IMG/VR virus record: IMGVR_UViG_3300009488_002146
Location: 1 to 27,489 of that record
From: a virus
DNA length: 27,489 nt
Reading direction: 5' to 3' (one strand)
Shown: positions 7,917-15,342 of the stretch, in pieces
Numbering within the stretch: position 1 is the stretch's first letter
How the letters are laid out: the number at the start of each line of letters is the position of its first letter
The notes under the pieces: model-generated
Told to the model about the DNA's origin: nothing
The model's input: only the letters and a program-made list of their open reading frames with translations
The model's database searches: none
Made by a program: the position numbers and the translations under genes

Positions 7917-8321
7917 ATGGCCCCGAAGTTCGGACCTCGAAAGATCGGCCAGGCGGCGTTCGCCCGTGACCAGATCCGGCAGTCGCAGAAGAAAAAGTTC
8001 GGGCCTCGGAAGTTCGGGGCGCGCAAGGCCGCGCAGATGGCCGCCGACCTGAGTAGGGCGGAGGCCGCAGCTGACGCGGAGGCGGCGCGCACAGCACCGG
8101 TGCCTGAAGATGGTGGCGAGGCCTCCACGACGTCGGTCAAGCAGATGGCCGCGGCGCTGGCCGAGAACCACGTTTTGCTCGATGAGTTCATCGGCCTGGA
8201 GAAGGCGCGATCGGGTGGGCCACGGAAGACGGCGATCAAGCTGTTCCTGGGCACCGAGATGGCAAAGGCCGAGGACGCACGCGATGAGGTGCTCGACGAG
8301 CTCCAGGCTCTGCTGAAGTAG
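7917..8321 (+). CDS. Small protein with duplicated KFGPRK motif
   Basis: ATG 7917 is chosen because AAGGAG at 7905-7910 is six bases upstream and starts in the TAA of the previous gene; the product is 134 aa. The N-terminal 50 residues carry KFGPRKIG and then KKKFGPRKFGARKAA, a repeated basic motif. The rest is helical and acidic (RAEAAADAEAARTAPVPEDGGE, EMAKAEDARDEVLDELQALLK). No membrane segment or catalytic motif is visible. Function unknown; the basic N-terminus suggests contact with nucleic acid or an acidic protein surface, which is inference. Confidence 0.65.
   Translation: MAPKFGPRKIGQAAFARDQIRQSQKKKFGPRKFGARKAAQMAADLSRAEAAADAEAARTAPVPEDGGEASTTSVKQMAAALAENHVLLDEFIGLEKARSGGPRKTAIKLFLGTEMAKAEDARDEVLDELQALLK
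7926..8018 (+). repeat. Imperfect DNA repeat coding for KFGPRK
   Basis: AAGTTCGGACCTCGAAAGAT at 7926-7945 recurs as AAGTTCGGGCCTCGGAAGTT at 7995-8014, with four differences. Both copies are in the same reading frame and encode KFGPRKIG and KFGPRKFG. Confidence 0.7.
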
Positions 8322-8327
8322 CCGGCC

Positions 8328-9014
8328 ATGACGATCACGGCACTGGAAGTGATCGAGGCCGCACGCGACGAGCACATGGCGTTCTCGCCGGCGCGGACTC
8401 CCAACGCGCTGCTGCTCCGCCAGTTGCAGAGCTACAAGCGGCGGCTGTTCCAGAAAATCACGAACGTCAATTCGTCCGTGCTGCAGAATGCAGCCAGCGA
8501 TGTGGCGGTCGACATCCTGACGTTCGACTTCGCGAACGGCTTCGACCTCGGGGATTACCTCTACGTGCTCCCCGATGGGGAGATCGAGCCGCAGAACGAG
8601 ATCGACCCCGGCGATCGCTCGAAGTTCTGGCTCATCGGCCAGAACGCGCGGCTCTTCAGCCGGCCGGCCCTCTCCGGCTGGATTCGGGGCACGCGCCTCT
8701 TCCTGCAGGGCAGCGCCCAGGACTGGTCGGGCTTCCTGTTCCTGCACCTCTCGATCATCCCGCAGCCCACGGGCCCGACAGGCCTGGCGGATGACTTCGA
8801 CCCGATGCCGGACAGTGGTCGGGACGTCCTGGTGGCCTACCTCGCACGATTCATGGCGAAGCGCGGCCACGCCGACCCGACCCTGCCGGCGATCGACTCG
8901 CGCACGTACCAGGGGGAGCACCTCCAGCGGGAGACCGAGTTTCTCACGGAGATGGGCCTCCGCAAGAAGGCGAACCGCATCAAGACGCTCGACACCTTCC
9001 CGGCGGGGCCGTAA
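8328..9014 (+). CDS. Putative neck / head-tail adaptor protein 1
   Basis: The 228-aa product starts at ATG 8328, six bases after the previous stop. The N-terminal helical part (VIEAARDEHMAFSPARTPNA then LLLRQLQSYKRRLFQKI) has the look of small phage adaptor proteins that begin with helices packing against the portal. The middle is beta-type (LYVLPDGEIEPQ, KFWLIGQNARLF) and the end is helical. Its size and place between capsid and nozzle genes fit a head-tail connector of the gp4/gp11 class. The stop TAA overlaps the next ATG (TAATG). The specific role is inferred from synteny and could equally be another minor virion protein. Confidence 0.55.
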   Translation: MTITALEVIEAARDEHMAFSPARTPNALLLRQLQSYKRRLFQKITNVNSSVLQNAASDVAVDILTFDFANGFDLGDYLYVLPDGEIEPQNEIDPGDRSKFWLIGQNARLFSRPALSGWIRGTRLFLQGSAQDWSGFLFLHLSIIPQPTGPTGLADDFDPMPDSGRDVLVAYLARFMAKRGHADPTLPAIDSRTYQGEHLQRETEFLTEMGLRKKANRIKTLDTFPAGP

Positions 9015-9691
9015 TGGCAGTTACCACGACCGGGCAGGACATCGTCAACGGTGCCCTCGCCAAGAGCTCGAAGAACGAACCGGGCAACTTCTCGCCCGCC
9101 GAGCAGATCAAGCGGGTGAACGATCGGCTGAGCGGCCTGTTCGAGGTCGCTGCGCGGGTGAATCCGGGCTTCTTCGCCGAGATCGCCAACGTCGCCGAGG
9201 CGGCGGGCACCTGGCCGCGGCCGGAGAGCGCGCTCAGCGTGGAGCGCCTGGAGCAGAACAGCGACGGCGCCGAGGTGGTGGTGGTCCCGTTCGACGACCG
9301 CCAGGCGGAGCCCTCCAAGCTCAGCGTGTACGAGTGGGCCCACGTCTTCACGGCCGTGACCAACAGCGCCGGCACGCCCGCGGGCTCCTTGGACTTCTAC
9401 AACGCGCGCCGGCCGGTGCTCATCACGAACCTGACGCCGGACACCCTGGACCCGCTGTGGCGCGAGGACTTCAACGAGCTCATGCACCTGGAAGTGGCCA
9501 TCGAGTTCGCCAACAAGGACGGCCGGCAGGGTGAGGAGACGCCGGCCCTCATCGCTGATCGGAACGACTGGCTCACCCGCTACGTGGGCTTCCTCCAGCA
9601 CGCCACGGGCAACGTCCGCCGGCGGTTCGGCAACAAGAAAGTGATAAACATCGAGGAGCTCATCCCCTTGCTGGCGGGAGGCCGCGGATGA
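9014..9691 (+). CDS. Putative neck protein 2
   Basis: The 225-aa product starts at ATG 9014 in a TAATG overlap. The opening TTTGQDIVNGALAKSSKN followed by QIKRVNDRLSGLFEVAARVN resembles the N-terminal helix pair of podoviral head-tail connectors (gp4-like or T7 gp11-like). A beta-rich middle contains VVVVPFDDRQAEPSKLSVYE, and a helical region near 150-200 follows (WREDFNELMHLEVAIEF). It ends with an ATGA overlap to the next gene. It is one of three successive genes of almost equal length (225-231 aa), which suggests a set of stacked neck proteins. Confidence in the exact role is low. Confidence 0.55.
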   Translation: MAVTTTGQDIVNGALAKSSKNEPGNFSPAEQIKRVNDRLSGLFEVAARVNPGFFAEIANVAEAAGTWPRPESALSVERLEQNSDGAEVVVVPFDDRQAEPSKLSVYEWAHVFTAVTNSAGTPAGSLDFYNARRPVLITNLTPDTLDPLWREDFNELMHLEVAIEFANKDGRQGEETPALIADRNDWLTRYVGFLQHATGNVRRRFGNKKVINIEELIPLLAGGRG

Positions 9692-10383
9692 CCTACGAAG
9701 ACGTCGTGATCGCCACGCTCGCCCGCACGCTGGAGTGGGATGCGGAGTTCCCGTCAACCCGCTTGCCCATGTTTCGTCGCATCGGCATCCGGCAGCAGCA
9801 GCTCTTCTGCCTCGCCTCGAAGAGCAACCCGGACTACTACGGCCGGTGTGCGACGGGCGACATCGACGCCAACGGGTGCCTCGACCTGCGGGACCTGGCC
9901 ACCGCCGTCGCGCCCGTCGATCAAGCCGCCGGCGTCCAGTACATCGAGATCAACGATCCCGGCACGGGCGTCCACCCCACGGGCACCGAGGTCCACATCA
10001 TCAGCATCGGCGACCAGGCCGCCGACATCGCACCGCGCGCGACCCTGCGCGACTTCATCATCCGGGGCATTGACCTGGACCTGGAGGGCGTGATCTCGCT
10101 GGACGTCTACTACCCGCGCGTGCCTGACATGCCGCTGGTGGGCGAGGACGGCACGACCGTCCTGGAGCTGCTCGAACAGCACCAGGAGCTGCTGGTCATC
10201 GACCTCACCAAGGATCTGATCCGCAAGACGATCGACCTGAGCCCCGAGGTGAAGGCCGCCGTGAAGGGCATCCTCGACCAAGAGGAAGCCGACGCGCTGG
10301 CGAACTATCTGGAGGACATCCGCGGCTTCGCCATCGACCAGGCGCACCGCTTCAGCGAGCCCATCCCGACCGCGACGCGGTAG
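9688..10383 (+). CDS. Putative neck protein 3 with calcium-loop-like motif
   Basis: The 231-aa product starts at ATG 9688 (ATGA overlap). Residues 1-55 are helical with aromatic residues (RRIGIRQQQLFCLASKSNPDYYG). Residues 58-69 read DIDANGCLDLRD, which fits the DxDxNGxxDxxD ligand spacing of dockerin/EF-hand calcium loops; Cys54 and Cys64 flank it. Beta-type sequence follows (VQYIEINDPGTGVHPTGTEV then HIISI), and a helical C-terminus. A weaker echo, DLDLEGVISLD, occurs near residue 130. Context says neck or tail assembly; I do not recognise a named family. Confidence 0.55.
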   Translation: MTYEDVVIATLARTLEWDAEFPSTRLPMFRRIGIRQQQLFCLASKSNPDYYGRCATGDIDANGCLDLRDLATAVAPVDQAAGVQYIEINDPGTGVHPTGTEVHIISIGDQAADIAPRATLRDFIIRGIDLDLEGVISLDVYYPRVPDMPLVGEDGTTVLELLEQHQELLVIDLTKDLIRKTIDLSPEVKAAVKGILDQEEADALANYLEDIRGFAIDQAHRFSEPIPTATR

Positions 10384-10386
10384 CCG

Positions 10387-11199
10387 ATGCCCCTGGCCGT
10401 TGTTGCCTTCGACGACTTCACCGACACGTTCGGACAGGAGCTGGATCTCCACACGCCCGACCTCGGCATCGCCGGCTGGGAGTACGATGGCAGCTGGTTT
10501 ACGCTGGGCGGAGGGCCGCCCGCCGACCCGACTCGTACCCAACGACAGTCGGGGGGTGCCGGTGCGTTTATTCGTTCCACCGCGGACGTGACGGCGGTGG
10601 TCTTCACGGGACCATTCACGATCTTTGGCCGGGCGATCAAGGGGGCGGTGGACGACACCCTGGCCAATGGGCTCTTTGGTTTTTTCATCCGTGGCAGTGG
10701 GACCGTGGGGCCCGGCAATGAATACGACGGTGAGGGCGTCTGGGTCGGCTGGCAACGTACCAGCGCGTCGTTCGCGGACATGGTCGCCATCCGGCGCCTC
10801 GCCGGTGGCGCCATCGCCGAAACGCTGAACTGGGGGAGTGTCGCCATCGGGGGCGCCACGCAGAAGCAATTCACCTGCAACGTGGCCGCCGACGGGGTGA
10901 CGCTGGAGATGATCGTCGCCGACGCCTTCACGGGAGCGAGTCCCACCAATCTCGGCTTTAGGGTGCTCAGTGCCGACATCCGGGACGCCGACCATCGGCG
11001 TATCGGGCTCTCGAACGCCATCGTCGGCTCTGGCGTGAGCGACTTCTACATCTACCAGCTGCTCCAGGATGCGCAGCTCTTGAATCCCTGGAGCGAGTGC
11101 GACCCCTGTGCCGGGCCCACGACCTGGGCGGACTCCAGCTGTCCGCCGGAGCCGGCCGCCGCGTTTGACGCCGGATTTGAAGATGGAGGGTTCCAATAA
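10387..11199 (+). CDS. Concanavalin A/LamG-like jelly-roll virion protein
   Basis: The 270-aa product starts at ATG 10387, three bases after the previous stop, probably by coupling since no ribosome binding site is clear. The opening FDDFTDTFGQELDLHTPDLG followed by W...W.. is the typical first strands of ConA-like/LamG-type jelly rolls in phage and secreted proteins. Alternating beta strands continue to about residue 225 (AVVFTGPFTIFGRAIKG, GLFGFFIRGSG, GVTLEMIVADAF). The C-terminal 35 residues hold a Cys/Pro segment (ECDPCAGPTTW, SSCPPEP). Such domains often bind sugars, so a role in host-surface binding is plausible. No tail spike or fibre is otherwise seen between neck and ejection genes. 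Confidence 0.65.
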   Translation: MPLAVVAFDDFTDTFGQELDLHTPDLGIAGWEYDGSWFTLGGGPPADPTRTQRQSGGAGAFIRSTADVTAVVFTGPFTIFGRAIKGAVDDTLANGLFGFFIRGSGTVGPGNEYDGEGVWVGWQRTSASFADMVAIRRLAGGAIAETLNWGSVAIGGATQKQFTCNVAADGVTLEMIVADAFTGASPTNLGFRVLSADIRDADHRRIGLSNAIVGSGVSDFYIYQLLQDAQLLNPWSECDPCAGPTTWADSSCPPEPAAAFDAGFEDGGFQ

Positions 11200-11750
11200 T
11201 GGCAGAACAAGAACGCACGATCGCCAACCTGGCCGCGCTGCTGGCCGACAACGTCACGGGGGACATCTCACCCCAAGAGGTCCGCGACCTCATGGCGTCC
11301 GCCATGGGCGGCTACGCGGGGCTGCTGCAGACCGTTGCGGGCGGGCCCGATACCATCGTCGGTGTGGGCGCGACGCCGGTGCTCATCGACGTGTTCGACG
11401 TGGTCTCCAGTCAGTCGATCGACGTCAACCTGGTCGGCGCCCAGGCCAGCCTGGCCAACAGCCAGCTGACGGTCGGCGTGGACGGCTTCTACCTGCTGAG
11501 CTTCTTCGCGTCGTTCAATCTCGGCTCCAACAACAAGACCGCGAAATTCATCGCGTTCCTCAACGCCGTCGCCACCGATCTGGAGTTCGATGTGTTCGTG
11601 TCGAATGGCTCCGACATCGGCGCGGTGGCGCTCTCGCATGTGTTCGCGCTCACGGCCGCCGACCTCATCGACTTCCGGGTTGCGATCGAGACGCCGAGTG
11701 CCGATGTGATCTTCACGAGCTGCGGGCTCTCCATGCACCGGGTCGGCTGA
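11199..11750 (+). CDS. C1q/TNF-like jelly-roll virion protein (fibre-like)
   Basis: The 183-aa product starts at ATG 11199 with a one-base overlap. The N-terminal 45 residues form helix (ERTIANLAALLADN, SPQEVRDLMASAMGGYAGL), a style common to phage structural proteins with a trimeric beta tip. Residues 75-183 alternate beta strands as in C1q/TNF-like domains: GVDGFYLLSFFASFNLG, then KFIAFLNAVATDLEFDVF, and VIFTSCGLSMHRV at the end. Trimerisation and surface exposure are family knowledge, not shown here. With the preceding jelly-roll protein it may form the adsorption apparatus or a head fibre. Confidence 0.6.
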   Translation: MAEQERTIANLAALLADNVTGDISPQEVRDLMASAMGGYAGLLQTVAGGPDTIVGVGATPVLIDVFDVVSSQSIDVNLVGAQASLANSQLTVGVDGFYLLSFFASFNLGSNNKTAKFIAFLNAVATDLEFDVFVSNGSDIGAVALSHVFALTAADLIDFRVAIETPSADVIFTSCGLSMHRVG

Positions 11751-14126
11751 ATGGGCCGGCTTGAACGGCAGAAGCTGCCGATCCCCTTCGGCGAGGGCCT
11801 CGATCGAGCGACGGGCGTCACCAAGCTGCAGGCCACCCAGTTCGAGGATCTCCGCAACGTCCTGCTGTTCGAGGGGAAGGCGGAGATCCGCAAGGGCTAC
11901 GAGCGGCGCTCCACGCTGACGGACAACGTCCCCGCGGCGCTCGATCGCGTGCTCGGGTTGCACTCCCTGCGCTCGGAGTCGGCCGGGATGGCCGTCGGGT
12001 TCGATGACACCAGCAAGGAGGCCTTCCTCAACTTCCTGAGCTTGGACGGGGTGACGGTGACGCCGGTCGCGAGTGGCGATCCGAATGGCCGGCTGTTCCT
12101 GCTCGATGGCGGTGCGCAGTTCGATCCGCCGAGCGTGCACATGGTCGACACGTTCAACCGGATGTTCATCGCGCACGATGAGCCGGTCCTCACGTCGCGC
12201 AACGCCACGAGGGTCTGGAGCGGCCTGACCTCCCCCGAGATCATTGACCTGGAGGCGGATCTCGACGATGACGGCACGGAGGCGCCCGTCAAGTTCCGGG
12301 GCGTCACCCGTCACCTCTCCTACCTGGTAGGCTGGGGCTACGGCACCGACGCCGATCCCGATCGGCCGGACGTGGTGCGCGTCTCGCTGGCGGGAGATCC
12401 CACGCTCTTCGATCCGCGCCACTTCTTCCACGCCGGCCAACGGTCTGAGCCGGTGATGGTGTGCCGCACCGCCGGCAACCTGCTGCTCGTGTTCAAGGAG
12501 ACCGAGACCTTCGAGATCTTCGGCTACTCCCCCGAGACGTTCGGCATCCGGCCGGCCGATACGCTCTTCGGCTGCATCGGCTCGCGCCTGGCCGTTACGG
12601 TGGCCGGGGCGGTGTTCTTCTGGAGCACGCAGGGCCCCCGGATGTCCGCCGGTGGGGAGTCGATCGACCTGGCGATCCCGCTCGACATCGGCGGCCCGGA
12701 CCCGGCGACGCTGGTGGCGGAGAGCGAGCCCCAGGAGGCCTTCGCCGTCTACAGCGCCACCGATCGCGTGGTCATGTTCGTCTGGGGCCGGCGCGTTTAC
12801 GCGCTCTCGATCCGCCAGCCCAACCGGCTGCGCTGGAGCTATTACGAGCTCGGCGCCAACGCGGAGCCGTTCTCTGGCGGCTCCTTCTTCCCGACCAGTG
12901 TGACGTCGGGCGGCGGCGTGGCGCCCGTGGGCTGGCCGTTGGTGGGCGGCGCGAACGATGGCATGGGTGGTGGCGTCGTGGGGCCACCGCCGGCGTTGCC
13001 GATCCCCACCGACACGACCATCGAGTTCGAGATCTTCAACACCGGCGGCGGTGGGCTCGGCACCAACGAGGTGCTGGAGGTGCACGTCAAGGATGTGGAC
13101 GGCACCGGCGGCTGGATCAAGAAGCCCGACATCTCTCTGGCGCCGGCGCGTGCGGCGGGCGGGCCGAACTTCGAGCAGACCGTGACCGTTACGGGGCTGA
13201 AGCCGGCGCAAGAGTACGAGGTCTCGATGCGCTACCGTGGCGGTGGCGCCTTCACGCCCGGATTCGGCAGCGGCGATCCCGACACCTGGAATGACCCGGC
13301 GTGCCCGGCCTGCCCGGACAATCCGCCCGCTTACGTGCCGGGCCTCTTCACCACCGTCTCGGCGCCGATCCTCCCCAGTCGCGGTGGCAACAACGAGGGC
13401 AAGTGGGAGCGCGTCAACGCCAGCGTCGAGACCATCCGTGTCCCGATCACCATCCCGGCAGACCACGAGCTCCTGGTGATGGAGGTCGAAATCCAGCGGT
13501 TCACGATCGGTGACACCGCTGTGCAGGACATCGGCGGCACCGGTATGGGCCCGCCCGACACGGCGAACCAGTCTCAGGGGCCCTTCGCGGTGATCGAGCC
13601 GGCGCTGGCGGCGGCCTCGACGTCATACCTCGACAGCTCCCCGGTGCCCGAACAGCTGCACAGCTACAGAATGCGGTTCCTGGCGCCGGGCAACGCGCCC
13701 GATGGCCCGTTCAGTAACATCCTGCCCTGCCATGCCGGGCCCGATCCGCCCACGGCGTTCACCGCCGATTGCTCGGGTGGGGCGTTCTCCGTCATTACTT
13801 CGTGGGCCAACACGGCCACGCCGGTGGCGAGCGATCCCAACTTCCCGCGGGTGTGTCCGCCACCGACCGCAGCGCCCGATGCTGTGCCCCTTGGGCACCT
13901 CACGGAGACGTGGTTTGCCAACAAGACCCAGGCGCCGACGACCTGGCTCCCCAATCCCGGCGACCCTGCTGGGGTGTGGGCCACCGGCGGCAGCATCTTT
14001 CCGATCGGTGGGATGACCGCGGACCTGATCCGCGCAGCGGTGCGTCACCGGGTGGAGTGCTCGCCGGGGATCTTCGACTACTCGCGGTGGTCAGGCCACG
14101 ACGCCTGCAACATTTTCGGGCCATAA
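11751..14126 (+). CDS. Tail nozzle-like protein with FN3-like C-terminal half
   Basis: The 791-aa product starts at ATG 11751 directly after the previous TGA. Residues 1-390 have the features of podoviral nozzle proteins (P22 gp10/T7 gp12 class): an opening GLDRATGVTKLQATQFEDLRNV, repeated beta segments, and the blade-like AGNLLLVFKETETFEIFGYS with VTVAGAVFFWSTQGPRM. From about residue 420 the sequence changes to fibronectin-III-like repeats, shown by TVTGLKPAQEYEVSMRYRGG and by FSVITSWANTATP, with Cys/Pro linkers such as DPACPACPDNPP. The total length equals T7 gp12 but the second half is built differently. It would form the distal tail channel, with the FN3-like part exposed. Confidence 0.7.
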   Translation: MGRLERQKLPIPFGEGLDRATGVTKLQATQFEDLRNVLLFEGKAEIRKGYERRSTLTDNVPAALDRVLGLHSLRSESAGMAVGFDDTSKEAFLNFLSLDGVTVTPVASGDPNGRLFLLDGGAQFDPPSVHMVDTFNRMFIAHDEPVLTSRNATRVWSGLTSPEIIDLEADLDDDGTEAPVKFRGVTRHLSYLVGWGYGTDADPDRPDVVRVSLAGDPTLFDPRHFFHAGQRSEPVMVCRTAGNLLLVFKETETFEIFGYSPETFGIRPADTLFGCIGSRLAVTVAGAVFFWSTQGPRMSAGGESIDLAIPLDIGGPDPATLVAESEPQEAFAVYSATDRVVMFVWGRRVYALSIRQPNRLRWSYYELGANAEPFSGGSFFPTSVTSGGGVAPVGWPLVGGANDGMGGGVVGPPPALPIPTDTTIEFEIFNTGGGGLGTNEVLEVHVKDVDGTGGWIKKPDISLAPARAAGGPNFEQTVTVTGLKPAQEYEVSMRYRGGGAFTPGFGSGDPDTWNDPACPACPDNPPAYVPGLFTTVSAPILPSRGGNNEGKWERVNASVETIRVPITIPADHELLVMEVEIQRFTIGDTAVQDIGGTGMGPPDTANQSQGPFAVIEPALAAASTSYLDSSPVPEQLHSYRMRFLAPGNAPDGPFSNILPCHAGPDPPTAFTADCSGGAFSVITSWANTATPVASDPNFPRVCPPPTAAPDAVPLGHLTETWFANKTQAPTTWLPNPGDPAGVWATGGSIFPIGGMTADLIRAAVRHRVECSPGIFDYSRWSGHDACNIFGP

Positions 14127-14130
14127 GCTT

Positions 14131-14661
14131 ATGCCAGGCACGCCGATACCCAACCTGTTCCTCGGACGCAAAGACACGTCGGCAGACGTGTGGATCTGGG
14201 GCACTGGGGCCACTGATGGCGCCGGGCCCTCGCAGGTGCCACCGGGCGACGACATCGTGCAGCTCGCCAAGACGGCGCGCTTCTTCCCGGCCGGCTTCCA
14301 GGGCGAGGGGATCTTCACGCAATTCTGGGTGGGCTTCACGTCTGACATGGACGCGCTCACGGTGCAGTTCACGCCGATCGTCGACGATGTGGTCTACGAC
14401 GGCACCGGTGGCAACCCCGACCTGCGGCAGACGGTGGCCATCGCGGAGGTGATCGGCACGCGCCGCACCTTCAAGTTCAACTTCTCGCTTGCCCTGCCCT
14501 TCGACGACGGCGCCGATCCCGACGCGCTGCGTACCTCTCTGCGCGGTAGCTGGTTTCAGCTGCAGGTGGATACTGTAGGGGGCCTGGGGGTGGGCGACTT
14601 CATCATCGACGCGCCAGAGATCGAGTTCGAGATCGTGCGCGAGTCCACAGCGGCGGAGTGA
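14131..14661 (+). CDS. Unknown small virion-type protein
   Basis: The 176-aa product starts at ATG 14131, four bases after the nozzle stop. It is beta-rich throughout, for example ADVWIWGTGATDG, FTQFWVGFTSDMDALTVQF, RTFKFNFSLALPF and GSWFQLQVDTVGGLG, with acidic turns, and has no Cys. The composition and place suggest a small tail-tip or nozzle-associated protein. I do not recognise a family, and no enzymatic motif is seen. Confidence 0.65.
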   Translation: MPGTPIPNLFLGRKDTSADVWIWGTGATDGAGPSQVPPGDDIVQLAKTARFFPAGFQGEGIFTQFWVGFTSDMDALTVQFTPIVDDVVYDGTGGNPDLRQTVAIAEVIGTRRTFKFNFSLALPFDDGADPDALRTSLRGSWFQLQVDTVGGLGVGDFIIDAPEIEFEIVRESTAAE

Positions 14662-14664
14662 CCT

Positions 14665-15342
14665 ATGGGATTCTCACGAACTTTCGAGGCGAACGTCAGT
14701 CGTTCCCAGCGCGCCCTCCAGGAGCAGGAACGGCTGGGCGGGCTGGCACAGAACGAGTTCTTCCAGCGATCGCTCGGGTTCGACGCGCAGTCGGCGGCCG
14801 AGGAGTCGGCTCGGGGCATCGTCGGCGGGCTGAGGCCCCAGCTTCAGCAGAACCTGGAGTTCGCGCGCGGCCAGGCGGTGGGCGGGGGCCGGCTCGATAC
14901 CGGCTTCTTCGACATCGACCGGGGTCGCATCTTCGAGGACTTCAACGACCGGGTCGCCAACGCGGTGGCGCGCAATGCGTTGCAGGCCCAGCAGCTCAAC
15001 CTCCAGAACATCGGCCAGATCGGCACCTTCGGCGAATCCACGCAGAACCGCTTCGTCAACCTGCTGGGCGGCTCGCTCGATCGGGCGACGGCGGAGGAGA
15101 ACGCGCGCCGGCAGGGCGGCGGGCTCTTCGGCAAGCTGCTCGGTGGTGCCGCCGGCCTCGCGACGGGCATCGCCACCGGCAATCCGTTCGCCGGACTCGG
15201 TGTCGGCCAGGCAGTGAGCGGCGCGTTCGGCGGTGGTGGTGGTGGCAACAGCTTCCAGATCCCCCAGGACGCCTCCAGCGCGTTCGGTGGCCGGGACCGG
15301 TTCGAGGACAAGCGGTCCAAAGCTGACAAGAGGTTCGGCTAA
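14665..15342 (+). CDS. Putative ejection / internal virion protein 1
   Basis: The 225-aa product starts at ATG 14665 behind GGAG. The N-terminal 150 residues are helical, Gln/Ala/Arg-rich (RSQRALQEQERLGGLAQ, FARGQAVGGGRLDTGFFDID). A Gly/Ala-rich hydrophobic stretch follows at about 152-190 (GLFGKLLGGAAGLATGIATG), then poly-Gly. This is the pattern of small podoviral ejection proteins (T7 gp14 or P22 gp7 class), which leave the capsid before DNA and form a channel in the envelope. It is the first of four such genes in a row. Its stop overlaps the next start (TAATG). Confidence 0.6.
   Translation: MGFSRTFEANVSRSQRALQEQERLGGLAQNEFFQRSLGFDAQSAAEESARGIVGGLRPQLQQNLEFARGQAVGGGRLDTGFFDIDRGRIFEDFNDRVANAVARNALQAQQLNLQNIGQIGTFGESTQNRFVNLLGGSLDRATAEENARRQGGGLFGKLLGGAAGLATGIATGNPFAGLGVGQAVSGAFGGGGGGNSFQIPQDASSAFGGRDRFEDKRSKADKRFG

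Noticed and set aside
11268-13466. 732-aa open frame on the minus strand
   Set aside because: It lies opposite the jelly-roll and nozzle genes, is rich in Arg/Gly/His/Val as expected for the complement of G/C-ending codons, and has no ribosome binding site or recognisable motif.
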